In this document: piece by piece, positions 17,741 through 25,815 of the stretch
Layout of the letters: every line of letters starts with the position of its first letter
Numbering within the stretch: position 1 is the stretch's first letter
Notes under the pieces: model-generated
The model's database searches: none
Seen by the model: the letters and a program-made list of their open reading frames with translations, nothing else
Told to the model about the DNA's origin: nothing
Assembly: GCF_019931145.1 (NCBI RefSeq)
Contig: NZ_JAIOUV010000008.1
Location: 1-64,000, forward strand
Length of the DNA stretch: 64,000 nt
Origin: Marinicella meishanensis
GTDB taxonomy: Bacteria > Pseudomonadota > Gammaproteobacteria > Xanthomonadales > Marinicellaceae
Reading direction: 5' to 3'
Translations under genes and position numbers: made by a program

Positions 17741-20590
17741 TTAAGGGAGCGGTTGGCCGGCTTTGTCCAACATCACCGGATCACCCAAGCCCATTTGTTT
17801 CACCCGTTCCAATTGGGTCTCGGCATCACCGACCACCAAGTAAATCATGTCTGGTTCATGCAAGTGGGTGTTGATCAAGGCATGGGCCTGCTCCAGGTCC
17901 ATGGCCGCCAACTGCGCTTGTTCCTGCTCCAGATAATCTGTCGGCCACTGGTAGCGGCTGAATTGGGTGACTTCTCCCAACAATTGACCCAGCGTTTCAA
18001 AACGGCGGGTGTTGCCTTTGCGCAGCAGATTTTGCGTGGTGGCCAAATCTTCCGCAGCAAAAGTAGCGGCATATTCACCGATCAACTGCTGCACGATTTG
18101 CAGGGATTCCAAGGTCACGTTGGTGCGCACTTGGGTGGCCGCCACAAATGCGCCCGGATAATGCTTCCTGGACTGAATGTATGAATAGGCCCCATAGGTG
18201 TAGCCCTTGTTGATGCGCAAAGTTTGGGTCAGGCGCGCACTGGAGCCGGTACCCAGGCGGTTGTTGACAATTTCCAACCGGTGAAAGTCTTCATGCATGG
18301 CATCAAGGGCCGTTTTACCCACCATCAGCACCGATTGCTTGGCCCCAGGGAAGTCAATGAAGAACAGGCGTTGAGGGTGGTCTTGTTCGGCCACGGTCAA
18401 ATCGGGCATGGTCACCGCTTGGCGCGACCATTGTCGATCCAATGCGGCCAGTGCCATGGTCACCTCAGCGGCTGAAACCGCGCCGGCCACATGGAATTGT
18501 GCGCCTTGGGCACTGAAGTGCTGTTGGTACCATTGGGTTACGTCAGCCAGTGAGATGCGCTGTACATTGGTTTGATCGCCGCCCAGAATCTGGCCGGCCA
18601 CGTGATCTTCACCATACAACAACTGCATGAACACCTCGTTGGCGATGGTGTTGGGGTTGCCTTTGCTGGATTCGATGCTGGCCAAACGGCGGGTTTTGAC
18701 CCGTTCAAAATCGGCCTCATCAAACCGCGGCTGCAACAACATCTCAGTCATCAAATCGATGGTGGCCGCAAAATTCCGGGCCAAAGAAGAACCCGACACG
18801 GTGATGCCGGTGTGGCTGGCGGTGACGCTGATGGAAGAACCCAACAGGCCAATGGCATCCTCCAACTCGGCCGGTGTTTTCAGTGCCGTGCCTTCATTCA
18901 ACATGGCGGCCAATAAGGCGGCAGTGCCCTGCTTGTCGCTGGCATCCAGGGCTTGACCGCCTTCAATGCGCAAGGAAAAATTGACCAACGGCACCTCGCG
19001 GTGTTCCACCCCATAGACGGCCATGCCTTGAGGGGTCTGAGCCTGCCAAATGGCCGGAGAGCGCATCACCGGTAATTCACCCAACGGTGGCTCCGAGCGA
19101 TCGTGTTGGGTCGGGGTTTTGACGTATTCGGCATTGGGGTCTTCCACGAATTCTTTTTCTTTGCCCTGGACGATGGCTTCTTCCACCACCGGCGCCTGGC
19201 TGGAACCATCCACGATCAAATCAGGCTGAGCTTTCGGCACAAAACTGGTCATGATGTGTGGGCGGTTTTTGATGTATTGTTCATAGACCCGCAGCACATC
19301 GGCTTGGGTCACGGCTTTGATGTTTTGGATGTCGGTCAAATAGTAATCGGGATCACCGGCAAATTCTTGGTACAAGCCCAGCTGGTAGGCTTTGTTCAGA
19401 ACACTGGAGATGCCGTTGTAAAAATTGGTTTCCTGGCGGGCTTTGATTTTGGTCAGGGCCTGCGCACGAATGCCCTCTGTCTCAAACTTGTCCAAGGCGG
19501 TTTGTATGGCCAGTTTTACGGCATCCAAATCCACCCCCGCATTGGCCCTGACCCGGATGGTGAAGGTGCCGGCCAATTCTTCTGAACTGTTGTAGGCCGC
19601 CACATTGGAAGACAGTTTTTCTCCTTCCACCAAGGTGGTGAACAACGGCGACTGCTTGCCATAAGACAGGATTTCACCCAAGGCATCCAAGGCATAGGCA
19701 TCCGGGTGGTATTGTTCCACCGTGGGGAACGTCAATCTGAGTTCAGGCAATTGGGCAAAGTTGTCCAGGTGATATAAATTTTTGCTTTCACGCAGTGTCA
19801 CGGGCATGGGCGCCATGTCTGGCACAGCCGGACCGGCCTTGATTTCACCAAACCAACGCTTGACCGATGCTTTGGTGGCTTCGATGTCGATGTCACCGGC
19901 AATCACCAAAGTGGCATTGGCCGGGGTGTAATAGCGGTCATAAAACTCCCTGACATCCGCCAGGGTGGCATTCTGCAAGTCTTCCAAATCACCGATCACG
20001 GTCCAATTGTAGGGATGTTCCTCCGGGTACAAGGCTTTCTTGATCACGTGCGATGTGTGACCATAAGGGCGGTTGTCCACCCGCTGTCTTTTCTCATTTT
20101 TCACCACCTGTTTTTCCCGTTCCAGGGTGGCTTCTTTGACTGTGTTGATCATGTAGCCAAAACGGTCTGAATCGATCCACATCAGCTTTTCAAAAGCGTC
20201 TTTGGGCACCACCTCGTAATAGATCGTGCCGTCACTCCAGGTGCCACCATTGCGGGTTCCGCCCAACTCTGGGATCATTTTGCGGTTGGCCCCCATCGGC
20301 ACATTCTCAGAATCATTGAACGACATGTGCTCAAAAAAGTGGGCAAAACCGGTGCGGCCTTTTTTCTCACGGCTGGAACCCACATGCACAATGGTGGAAA
20401 AGGCCACGATTGGGTCAGAGGTGTCTTGGTGCAAAATCACCGTTAAGCCGTTATCCAGCACCATGGTTTCGTGCTTGATTTCGACCAATGGCGGCGTCGA
20501 ATCGGCCGTGACCGGTGGCTTTGGCTGACCCGTGGGGCCACAGGCCACCAACAGCAGTAAGGTCAACAGAGAAAAGGCTTGTTTGATCAT
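17741..20590 (-). CDS. M16 family (pitrilysin/insulinase-like) zinc protease lipoprotein
   Basis: 949 residues in two M16 halves. The lipobox L-V-A-C ends at Cys17, so it is predicted to be lipid-anchored in the envelope. The inverted zinc motif is H84-F-F-E87-H88, with the distal Glu region E-K-Q-V-V-K-N-E about 75 residues later. The N-terminal half is catalytic. The C-terminal half (from about residue 520) has the M16_C fold but no zinc motif. I start at ATG 20590, which has GGAG eight bases upstream and begins the lipoprotein signal; a frame extending 25 codons further upstream lacks a signal. It probably degrades peptides in the periplasm. Confidence 0.92.
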   Translation of the reverse strand: MIKQAFSLLTLLLLVACGPTGQPKPPVTADSTPPLVEIKHETMVLDNGLTVILHQDTSDPIVAFSTIVHVGSSREKKGRTGFAHFFEHMSFNDSENVPMGANRKMIPELGGTRNGGTWSDGTIYYEVVPKDAFEKLMWIDSDRFGYMINTVKEATLEREKQVVKNEKRQRVDNRPYGHTSHVIKKALYPEEHPYNWTVIGDLEDLQNATLADVREFYDRYYTPANATLVIAGDIDIEATKASVKRWFGEIKAGPAVPDMAPMPVTLRESKNLYHLDNFAQLPELRLTFPTVEQYHPDAYALDALGEILSYGKQSPLFTTLVEGEKLSSNVAAYNSSEELAGTFTIRVRANAGVDLDAVKLAIQTALDKFETEGIRAQALTKIKARQETNFYNGISSVLNKAYQLGLYQEFAGDPDYYLTDIQNIKAVTQADVLRVYEQYIKNRPHIMTSFVPKAQPDLIVDGSSQAPVVEEAIVQGKEKEFVEDPNAEYVKTPTQHDRSEPPLGELPVMRSPAIWQAQTPQGMAVYGVEHREVPLVNFSLRIEGGQALDASDKQGTAALLAAMLNEGTALKTPAELEDAIGLLGSSISVTASHTGITVSGSSLARNFAATIDLMTEMLLQPRFDEADFERVKTRRLASIESSKGNPNTIANEVFMQLLYGEDHVAGQILGGDQTNVQRISLADVTQWYQQHFSAQGAQFHVAGAVSAAEVTMALAALDRQWSRQAVTMPDLTVAEQDHPQRLFFIDFPGAKQSVLMVGKTALDAMHEDFHRLEIVNNRLGTGSSARLTQTLRINKGYTYGAYSYIQSRKHYPGAFVAATQVRTNVTLESLQIVQQLIGEYAATFAAEDLATTQNLLRKGNTRRFETLGQLLGEVTQFSRYQWPTDYLEQEQAQLAAMDLEQAHALINTHLHEPDMIYLVVGDAETQLERVKQMGLGDPVMLDKAGQPLP

Positions 20591-20705
20591 TTTGGGTGCT
20601 CCAATGAGGTTCAGGGGTTCAAAGCAACCATGATAACGGGCATGGCTGCCGGTGGCATGGCACAAAAGTCATGAACGACCGTTGTGTCGCGGGTGCTTAC
20701 CCGCC

Positions 20706-22502
20706 TCAGTCAAAGCCCACCATCACCCAATCATGGTCTGATGAGGCGTACGGGTTGGCTTGATAAAAATTTTGGGGCCTGGCTGTGTCTTCACCCAGTG
20801 GTTCCATGTTGTAATCAAACTCATGGATCGCCACTGAGTTGATGTGCCACTGGGTCAGGCCTTTGACCCGTTGTTGTGCCGCCTCATTGGCCAACACATA
20901 ATCCAGTGAACCCACGGCCCCGCGAAAACTGGCGGTCCAGTTTTTGGGGCCCATGTATTGGCCAGCCAAGTTGACAAAGCCCAGCTCATGCAAGGTGACC
21001 ATCGGATCTTCTTGTTGATAAGAATTGAAGTCCCCGACAATGAAAGTCGCCTGGGCGCCCTGCCCGGTGGGATCGGCGGCCAACCAACGGGCCAATTGTC
21101 CAGCCACTTGGACCCGGGTTGGGTTGTAACAACCCTGGCCATCGCCTTGGTCCAAATCAAGCCCTTCGGCATCCCGACAACTCTTGGATTTAAAATGCAC
21201 GGTGGCCACATTGAACATCCGGTTTTGCGGGTCACTGAAGGTTTGGGCCACCACGACGCGGTTGCGGTGCTCCAGAAAATCTGGATCGGCAGCGGCATTG
21301 AGCAAAGCATGGGCGCCGACCGGTTTGACCCGAGCCGGTTGATAGATCAACCCCACTTTGATCACGTCCTCACCCAAGGCACCGGTGTCGATGAAGTCCC
21401 ATTGGCGCTGCCCGGCTGCTCGATTCAGCCCATCCACCAAGGCTTGGATCGATGCAGTGGCGTTGTTTTCCAACTCCTGAACCCCCAACACCGCTGGATC
21501 GGCGGTGTTGATCACGGCCACCAATTTGGCCAATTGACGCCCGAACTCGGCGGCTGAGTCGGCGCCCCGACAGCCAAAATCACGCAAGGGCCCACAGGTC
21601 GCATCCTTTTCATCCAGGGTGGTGAAAAAATTTTCCACATTGAACGTGGCCAGCTGCAGCCGCCCTGCAGGTATTGGCGGCACCAATTGGGCGTTGGCCA
21701 AAGGTTCACCAAACTGCAATGGCTCAGTGGGCTGCAGTTTGTATTTGCCATAAGCAAAATGCAGCACCCCGGTGGCTGCCACCGATTGGCCCATTTGGAT
21801 GGCGTTTTTTGCCCCCACGGGGGTTCGGCCATCGGCCCCGGCCACCCAGGGTTGGGGATACTGATTCATGCGGCCGTCATCAATGATCAGGCGATCCCGA
21901 CTGAGCAAGGCTTGGTGTTGTTTTACTTTGGGTCCGGGTCGATACAACGCCGTGGGACTCAGCAGCAATTGCGATGACACCGTCATTTCACCGTATTTGA
22001 GGTAGCTATACACATCGGTGATGACATGGTCTGACAAGTGCACCCGCATGCCTTCTACCGCTTCCAGCTGGGACTGATCCATGGGCAACTGCAAGGCCAC
22101 CGGTGGCGGTAACAACTGCCCTGACTGACACACAACCAATGACTGCATGGGATTCAGTTGGGTCACCTCGTACTGCTCTGACACCCGACCTTTGATCAAC
22201 ACCTCATCACCGGCCTGCAATACCTGGGTGGCCTGATCATCTCGCACAAACAACCCTTCTGAGGTGTCGTCATGCGAGTCACGGGTGTGGCTTTGGATGA
22301 AAAAACCCGACCAGCCATCCGGGCCACGAAAATCGGCCGTCACCACCCCTTTGACCCACACCTCCTGATTGACCCAGGTACTGGCAGACCCCGCCCCCTG
22401 AATCTGTGCAATGGGTGTGGTGGTCTGATCACAGACCGCTTGGACGGCTCCGGACATGGTGGTGATTAGGCCCAAAGCGGTTAAATACAATCGTGGTGTC
22501 AT
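20706..22502 (-). CDS. ExeM/NucH family extracellular endonuclease
   Basis: 598 residues with a signal peptide (M-T-P-R-L-Y-L-T-A-L-G-L-I). An OB-fold-like region with A-S-T-W-V-N-Q-E-V-W-V-K-G-V-V covers about residues 30-130. The C-terminal half is an endonuclease/exonuclease/phosphatase domain: A-T-F-N-V-E-N-F-F, G-V-Q-E-L-E-N-N, the T-V-H-F-K-S-K-S segment, V-G-D-F-N-S-Y and the final S-D-H-D-W-V active-site His. This matches ExeM/NucH secreted nucleases that degrade extracellular DNA. The start is the ATG at 22502, where the signal peptide begins. A terminator-like hairpin lies 61 bases upstream on the same strand. Confidence 0.92.
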   Translation of the reverse strand: MTPRLYLTALGLITTMSGAVQAVCDQTTTPIAQIQGAGSASTWVNQEVWVKGVVTADFRGPDGWSGFFIQSHTRDSHDDTSEGLFVRDDQATQVLQAGDEVLIKGRVSEQYEVTQLNPMQSLVVCQSGQLLPPPVALQLPMDQSQLEAVEGMRVHLSDHVITDVYSYLKYGEMTVSSQLLLSPTALYRPGPKVKQHQALLSRDRLIIDDGRMNQYPQPWVAGADGRTPVGAKNAIQMGQSVAATGVLHFAYGKYKLQPTEPLQFGEPLANAQLVPPIPAGRLQLATFNVENFFTTLDEKDATCGPLRDFGCRGADSAAEFGRQLAKLVAVINTADPAVLGVQELENNATASIQALVDGLNRAAGQRQWDFIDTGALGEDVIKVGLIYQPARVKPVGAHALLNAAADPDFLEHRNRVVVAQTFSDPQNRMFNVATVHFKSKSCRDAEGLDLDQGDGQGCYNPTRVQVAGQLARWLAADPTGQGAQATFIVGDFNSYQQEDPMVTLHELGFVNLAGQYMGPKNWTASFRGAVGSLDYVLANEAAQQRVKGLTQWHINSVAIHEFDYNMEPLGEDTARPQNFYQANPYASSDHDWVMVGFD

Positions 22503-22562
22503 GGTGGTGGTCAAATGATTAAAGGCCACATGATACCACGCTGGTGGGCACAAACAGATGAC

Positions 22563-22591
22563 AAAAAAAACCCAGGTACAGATCCTGGGTT
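22563..22591 (-). terminator. Terminator-like hairpin in the leader of the extracellular nuclease gene
   Basis: Minus-strand stem AACCCAGG/CCTGGGTT with a 7-base loop, then eight T. It lies 5' of the nuclease start codon and points the same way as the gene. No annotated minus-strand gene precedes it before the divergent lipoprotein gene. It could be an attenuator or the end of a small RNA made from 22592-22829. Confidence 0.7.
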
Positions 22592-22750
22592 AAGGGGGGA
22601 ATGCGGATCTTTCGATCCCATGAAAAATAAACATAAACCTGCAGGCACAGCGTCGCTGTTGGGTTCATTGGCGCAGTTTAACACCACTTCTCAAAGGCAA
22701 ATGTGAACCTGTGTAAAATGTCACTGTGTCACAAAAAACAGGCATTTTTC

Positions 22751-22821
22751 TGTTATATTGGGTCACGAATGGGCCGTTTCCATCTGGATTCTGGTCGATT
22801 CTTCGTTTTTATAACAGGAGG
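22751..22821 (+). promoter_or_regulatory. Extended -10 promoter and strong ribosome site for the repeat lipoprotein
   Basis: TGTTATATT at 22751-22759 is an extended -10 element. No convincing -35 was seen. A consensus AGGAGG at 22816-22821 is eight bases before the ATG, suggesting efficient translation. Confidence 0.5.
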
Positions 22822-22829
22822 AGAACAAC

Positions 22830-23363
22830 ATGCAATTGCTCAAAGTATCAGGCTTGACCCTGGTGTTTATGTTCGGTTTGGTGGGCTGTGGTGATGAGGC
22901 TGATAAAGCCGACAGCGCCATGGACAAAGCCAAATCGGAAGTCCAAAAAACCGCTGATCAGGCCAAAGACAAAGCCACCGAGATGGTTGATGCGGCCAAA
23001 GACAGCGCCAGCGATGCGGCCGATGCAGTCCAAGACATGGCTGAAGATGCCGCCGATCAAGCGGCCGACATGTACGAAGACGCCAAAGATGCGGCCAGTG
23101 ATATGTCTGAAGACGCGGCTGATCAAGCCGCCGACCTGTATGAGGACGCCAAAGACGCGGCCACAGACATGGCCGAGGACGCCAAAGACCAAGCCACCGA
23201 AATGACTGAAGCGGCCGCCGAGAAGGTCAATGAAATGACCGATGAGGCGATGGAAAAAACCAAAGAAATGACCGAAGCGGCCAAAGCAGAAGCCGCCGAG
23301 GTGGTTGAAGAGGCCAAGGACAAAGCGAAAGAAATGGCCGATGACGACGACACCGACACCTGA
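22830..23363 (+). CDS. Small lipoprotein with 22-residue amphipathic (apolipoprotein/LEA-like) repeats
   Basis: 177 residues. The lipobox G-L-V-G-C ends at Cys20. The rest is Ala, Asp, Glu, Lys and Met-rich and has no Pro and almost no aromatic residues. Four 22-residue units (2 x 11) start at M70, M92, M114 and M136, the first two nearly identical (M-[AS]-E-D-A-A-D-Q-A-A-D). This periodicity predicts a long amphipathic or coiled-coil helix, as in LEA proteins and apolipoprotein-like bacterial lipoproteins. A role in envelope stress or desiccation protection is a guess. It is monocistronic with a strong ribosome site, its own promoter and a bidirectional terminator, so it may be abundant. Confidence 0.85.
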   Translation: MQLLKVSGLTLVFMFGLVGCGDEADKADSAMDKAKSEVQKTADQAKDKATEMVDAAKDSASDAADAVQDMAEDAADQAADMYEDAKDAASDMSEDAADQAADLYEDAKDAATDMAEDAKDQATEMTEAAAEKVNEMTDEAMEKTKEMTEAAKAEAAEVVEEAKDKAKEMADDDDTDT

Positions 23364-23386
23364 TGTCTCACTGATCCATTCAGCTC

Positions 23387-23418
23387 AAAAAAAACCGCCC
23401 TCATCGGCGGTTTTTTTT
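23387..23418. terminator. Bidirectional terminator between the repeat lipoprotein and pbpC
   Basis: ACCGCC/GGCGGT stem with eight A before and eight T after, between convergent genes. Confidence 0.9.
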
Positions 23419-23462
23419 GGGTCTTGAAATCAGTCAATGACGCAACACACAAAACCCATGCA

Positions 23463-25805
23463 TCAGCCCTGCACACTGAATGAAATGGAGGCTTGCTGGG
23501 CACTGGAATCAATCACTTGAAGCCGGTAAAACCCGGGTTTCAGGCCTTGTAAAATCACTTCGGTGCTTTGTTGTGGCAACAATTGACCATTGAGGAACCA
23601 ATGATTGAGCCCTTGTGAACCGGCCACTTGCAAATGAACCGCCGAAATCGCCATGGACGACACCTCCGGATACAACACCGCTTGATCATGAATACCCAAT
23701 ATTTCTAATTTGTTGGCCGATGCCAATAAGCGACACTCAGGACTGAATGGCGGCAGCAGCTGCTCACGCTTCAGGTGCTTGGGCAACCAAGGCTCCAACA
23801 CCAATGGCCACAGGGTCACCGACTGGGTGGTGGTTTGTGCGGGGGCGCATTGCGGGGTCACCTGCCGGCCGGTCAAGGCATCGATCATCACTGGATGGGT
23901 CTCGGTGGCAAACACCTGACTCATGGGATCAGATAAAGTGGGCGGGGCCACCCCATCCAGCAGATAGGCGGTTTTTTTCATGTGGCAAGCGGCGCTGTCT
24001 TGCTGACTGGCTCGATAACCCAGCGGCCAACAGATGGTGGCTTGCTCCACCGTGAATGGTTGCTCGATGGGGACATGCCAGGCATCAGGCACCATGGCCA
24101 ACACTTGGTTCAACAAGGGCACCGCGGCATTCCGCCCGGTGTTGTTTTCCAAATAAGAACCATCCGGCTGGCCCACCCACACCCCAACAGTGATCCGTTG
24201 GTTGCTGGCCAACACCCAAGCATCCCGGTTGCCAAAACTGGTCCCTGTTTTGAAGGCAATGCCCGGTTTCTGCAGCAAGTGACGTTGTTGTAAGTGGTGG
24301 TTCAAGGGGGCTTGCGACAAGACCTGTTGGATGATCCAGGCCGCTCCCTCGCTGAGCAAGGGGAATTGGCTGGTTGGGTCATGGGCACTGAACCGCAATG
24401 GCCCGGCCTGACCTTGACGACCCAAGGCGGCAAACACCCCAGTCAATTGTTCCATGGACACGCTGCCACCGCCCAAAGCCAAGGACAAATTGGGTTGGGC
24501 CTGGCTCGGCATGTGGATGTCCAAGCCGGCGTTTTTCATGCCCACATAGAACGCTTCGGGGCTGAGTTGATCCAGCACTTGCACCGCCGGCATGTTCAAC
24601 GATCGCGTCAAGGCCTGGGTCACGCTGACTGGGCCTGAAAATTCATCGGTGAAATTTCTGGGTCGGTAGCCAGCGAATGAGTGCGGCACGTCAAACAACA
24701 GCGATTGTGAGTGAATCAAACCTTGATCCAAGGCCATGCCATAGATAAACGGTTTCAAGGTTGAGCCGGGTGACCGGCGGGCCTGGACCATGTCCACAAA
24801 GCCTTGGCGCTCATTATTGAGGTATTCGGCACTGCCCAAATAGGCCAGCACCGACAGGTCTTGGTTGTCCACCACCAAAATGGCCGCTGAAACCTGATCG
24901 GCATGCAGTTTGATGTGGTCTTTGAGCATCCACTCCAAGGCGGTTTGCAAGCGCAGGTCGACGGTGGCTTGGATCAAGGCCTGGTCTGGATGCTGTTGGC
25001 GCAAACGTTGGGCCAATAAGGGGGCTTTCATCGGGCGCGTGTTGTAAGTGGCCCAAACCGCTTCTTGTTGGGCCTCGGCCACTTGCTGTGGTGACCACAC
25101 GCCCTGCTCAAGCAACCGGTTCAGCACCTTGTCGCGCGCTTGTTGCGCCCGTTGTGGATAGCGATCAGGGCGGTAACGACTGGGGGCTTGGGGCAACACC
25201 GCCAACAACGCGGCTTCAGAATGGCTTAACTCGCTGGCGGGTTTGCCCAAATAGGCGTAACTGGCTGCTTGCACCCCTTCGATGGTGCCACCGAATGGCG
25301 CGTAGTTGAGGTAAAAAGTCAGGATTTCTTCCTTGCTGTAATGCCACTCCAGCTGCATGGCCCGAAACATTTGGGTCAATTTGCCAGCCACCGTCTTTTC
25401 ATGCGGTTTGAGGATGCGGGCCACTTGCATGGTCAAGGTGGAAGCCCCAGAAACAAAGCGGTCGGATTGGATGCGTTGCCACAAGGCCCGAATCACCGCC
25501 AGTGGGTTGACCCCAAAATGCCGGTAAAAATGCCGGTCCTCATAATTCACCAACGCTTCAATATACCGGGGAGAGACCTCGGCCACGCTGACGGGGTAAC
25601 GCCAAATGCCGTCGGCATCGGCAAAGGCCCGCAGGGGCTGGCCGGAGCGGTCCACCACCACTTGCGCAAAATGCCGCCGCTCAAATTCAGCCATGGGCAA
25701 CGGCCAGATTCGATCCATAAGCCAAAACACAAACACCAGCAACAGCGCCGCTGCCAAGCAACGCTTGCTGATTTTGCCCAAAGTGTGACCGAGGTGGCGA
25801 CTCAT
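23463..25805 (-). CDS. pbpC: Penicillin-binding protein 1C (bifunctional glycosyltransferase/transpeptidase)
   Basis: 780 residues. One N-terminal membrane helix (about residues 17-34) precedes the GT51 glycosyltransferase domain (E-D-R-H-F-Y-R-H-F-G and G-A-S-T-L-T-M-Q). The transpeptidase domain has the S-T-L-K catalytic motif, T-R-S-L-N and F-K-T-G-T. The C-terminal ~90 residues form a BiPBP_C-type domain. It polymerises and can crosslink peptidoglycan in the periplasm. The start at ATG 25805 lies 10 bases after the stop of the alpha-2-macroglobulin gene; an upstream extension of 30 codons would overlap that gene. The pairing with alpha-2-macroglobulin matches the conserved yfhM-pbpC module. 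Confidence 0.95.
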   Translation of the reverse strand: MSRHLGHTLGKISKRCLAAALLLVFVFWLMDRIWPLPMAEFERRHFAQVVVDRSGQPLRAFADADGIWRYPVSVAEVSPRYIEALVNYEDRHFYRHFGVNPLAVIRALWQRIQSDRFVSGASTLTMQVARILKPHEKTVAGKLTQMFRAMQLEWHYSKEEILTFYLNYAPFGGTIEGVQAASYAYLGKPASELSHSEAALLAVLPQAPSRYRPDRYPQRAQQARDKVLNRLLEQGVWSPQQVAEAQQEAVWATYNTRPMKAPLLAQRLRQQHPDQALIQATVDLRLQTALEWMLKDHIKLHADQVSAAILVVDNQDLSVLAYLGSAEYLNNERQGFVDMVQARRSPGSTLKPFIYGMALDQGLIHSQSLLFDVPHSFAGYRPRNFTDEFSGPVSVTQALTRSLNMPAVQVLDQLSPEAFYVGMKNAGLDIHMPSQAQPNLSLALGGGSVSMEQLTGVFAALGRQGQAGPLRFSAHDPTSQFPLLSEGAAWIIQQVLSQAPLNHHLQQRHLLQKPGIAFKTGTSFGNRDAWVLASNQRITVGVWVGQPDGSYLENNTGRNAAVPLLNQVLAMVPDAWHVPIEQPFTVEQATICWPLGYRASQQDSAACHMKKTAYLLDGVAPPTLSDPMSQVFATETHPVMIDALTGRQVTPQCAPAQTTTQSVTLWPLVLEPWLPKHLKREQLLPPFSPECRLLASANKLEILGIHDQAVLYPEVSSMAISAVHLQVAGSQGLNHWFLNGQLLPQQSTEVILQGLKPGFYRLQVIDSSAQQASISFSVQG

Positions 25806-25815
25806 GCTCGTGGTG

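Noticed and set aside
22520-22674. A ~50-codon minus-strand frame over the exeM-leader hairpin
   Set aside because: It has no ribosome site and reads straight through the hairpin and T-run, which a real small gene would not do before its terminator.
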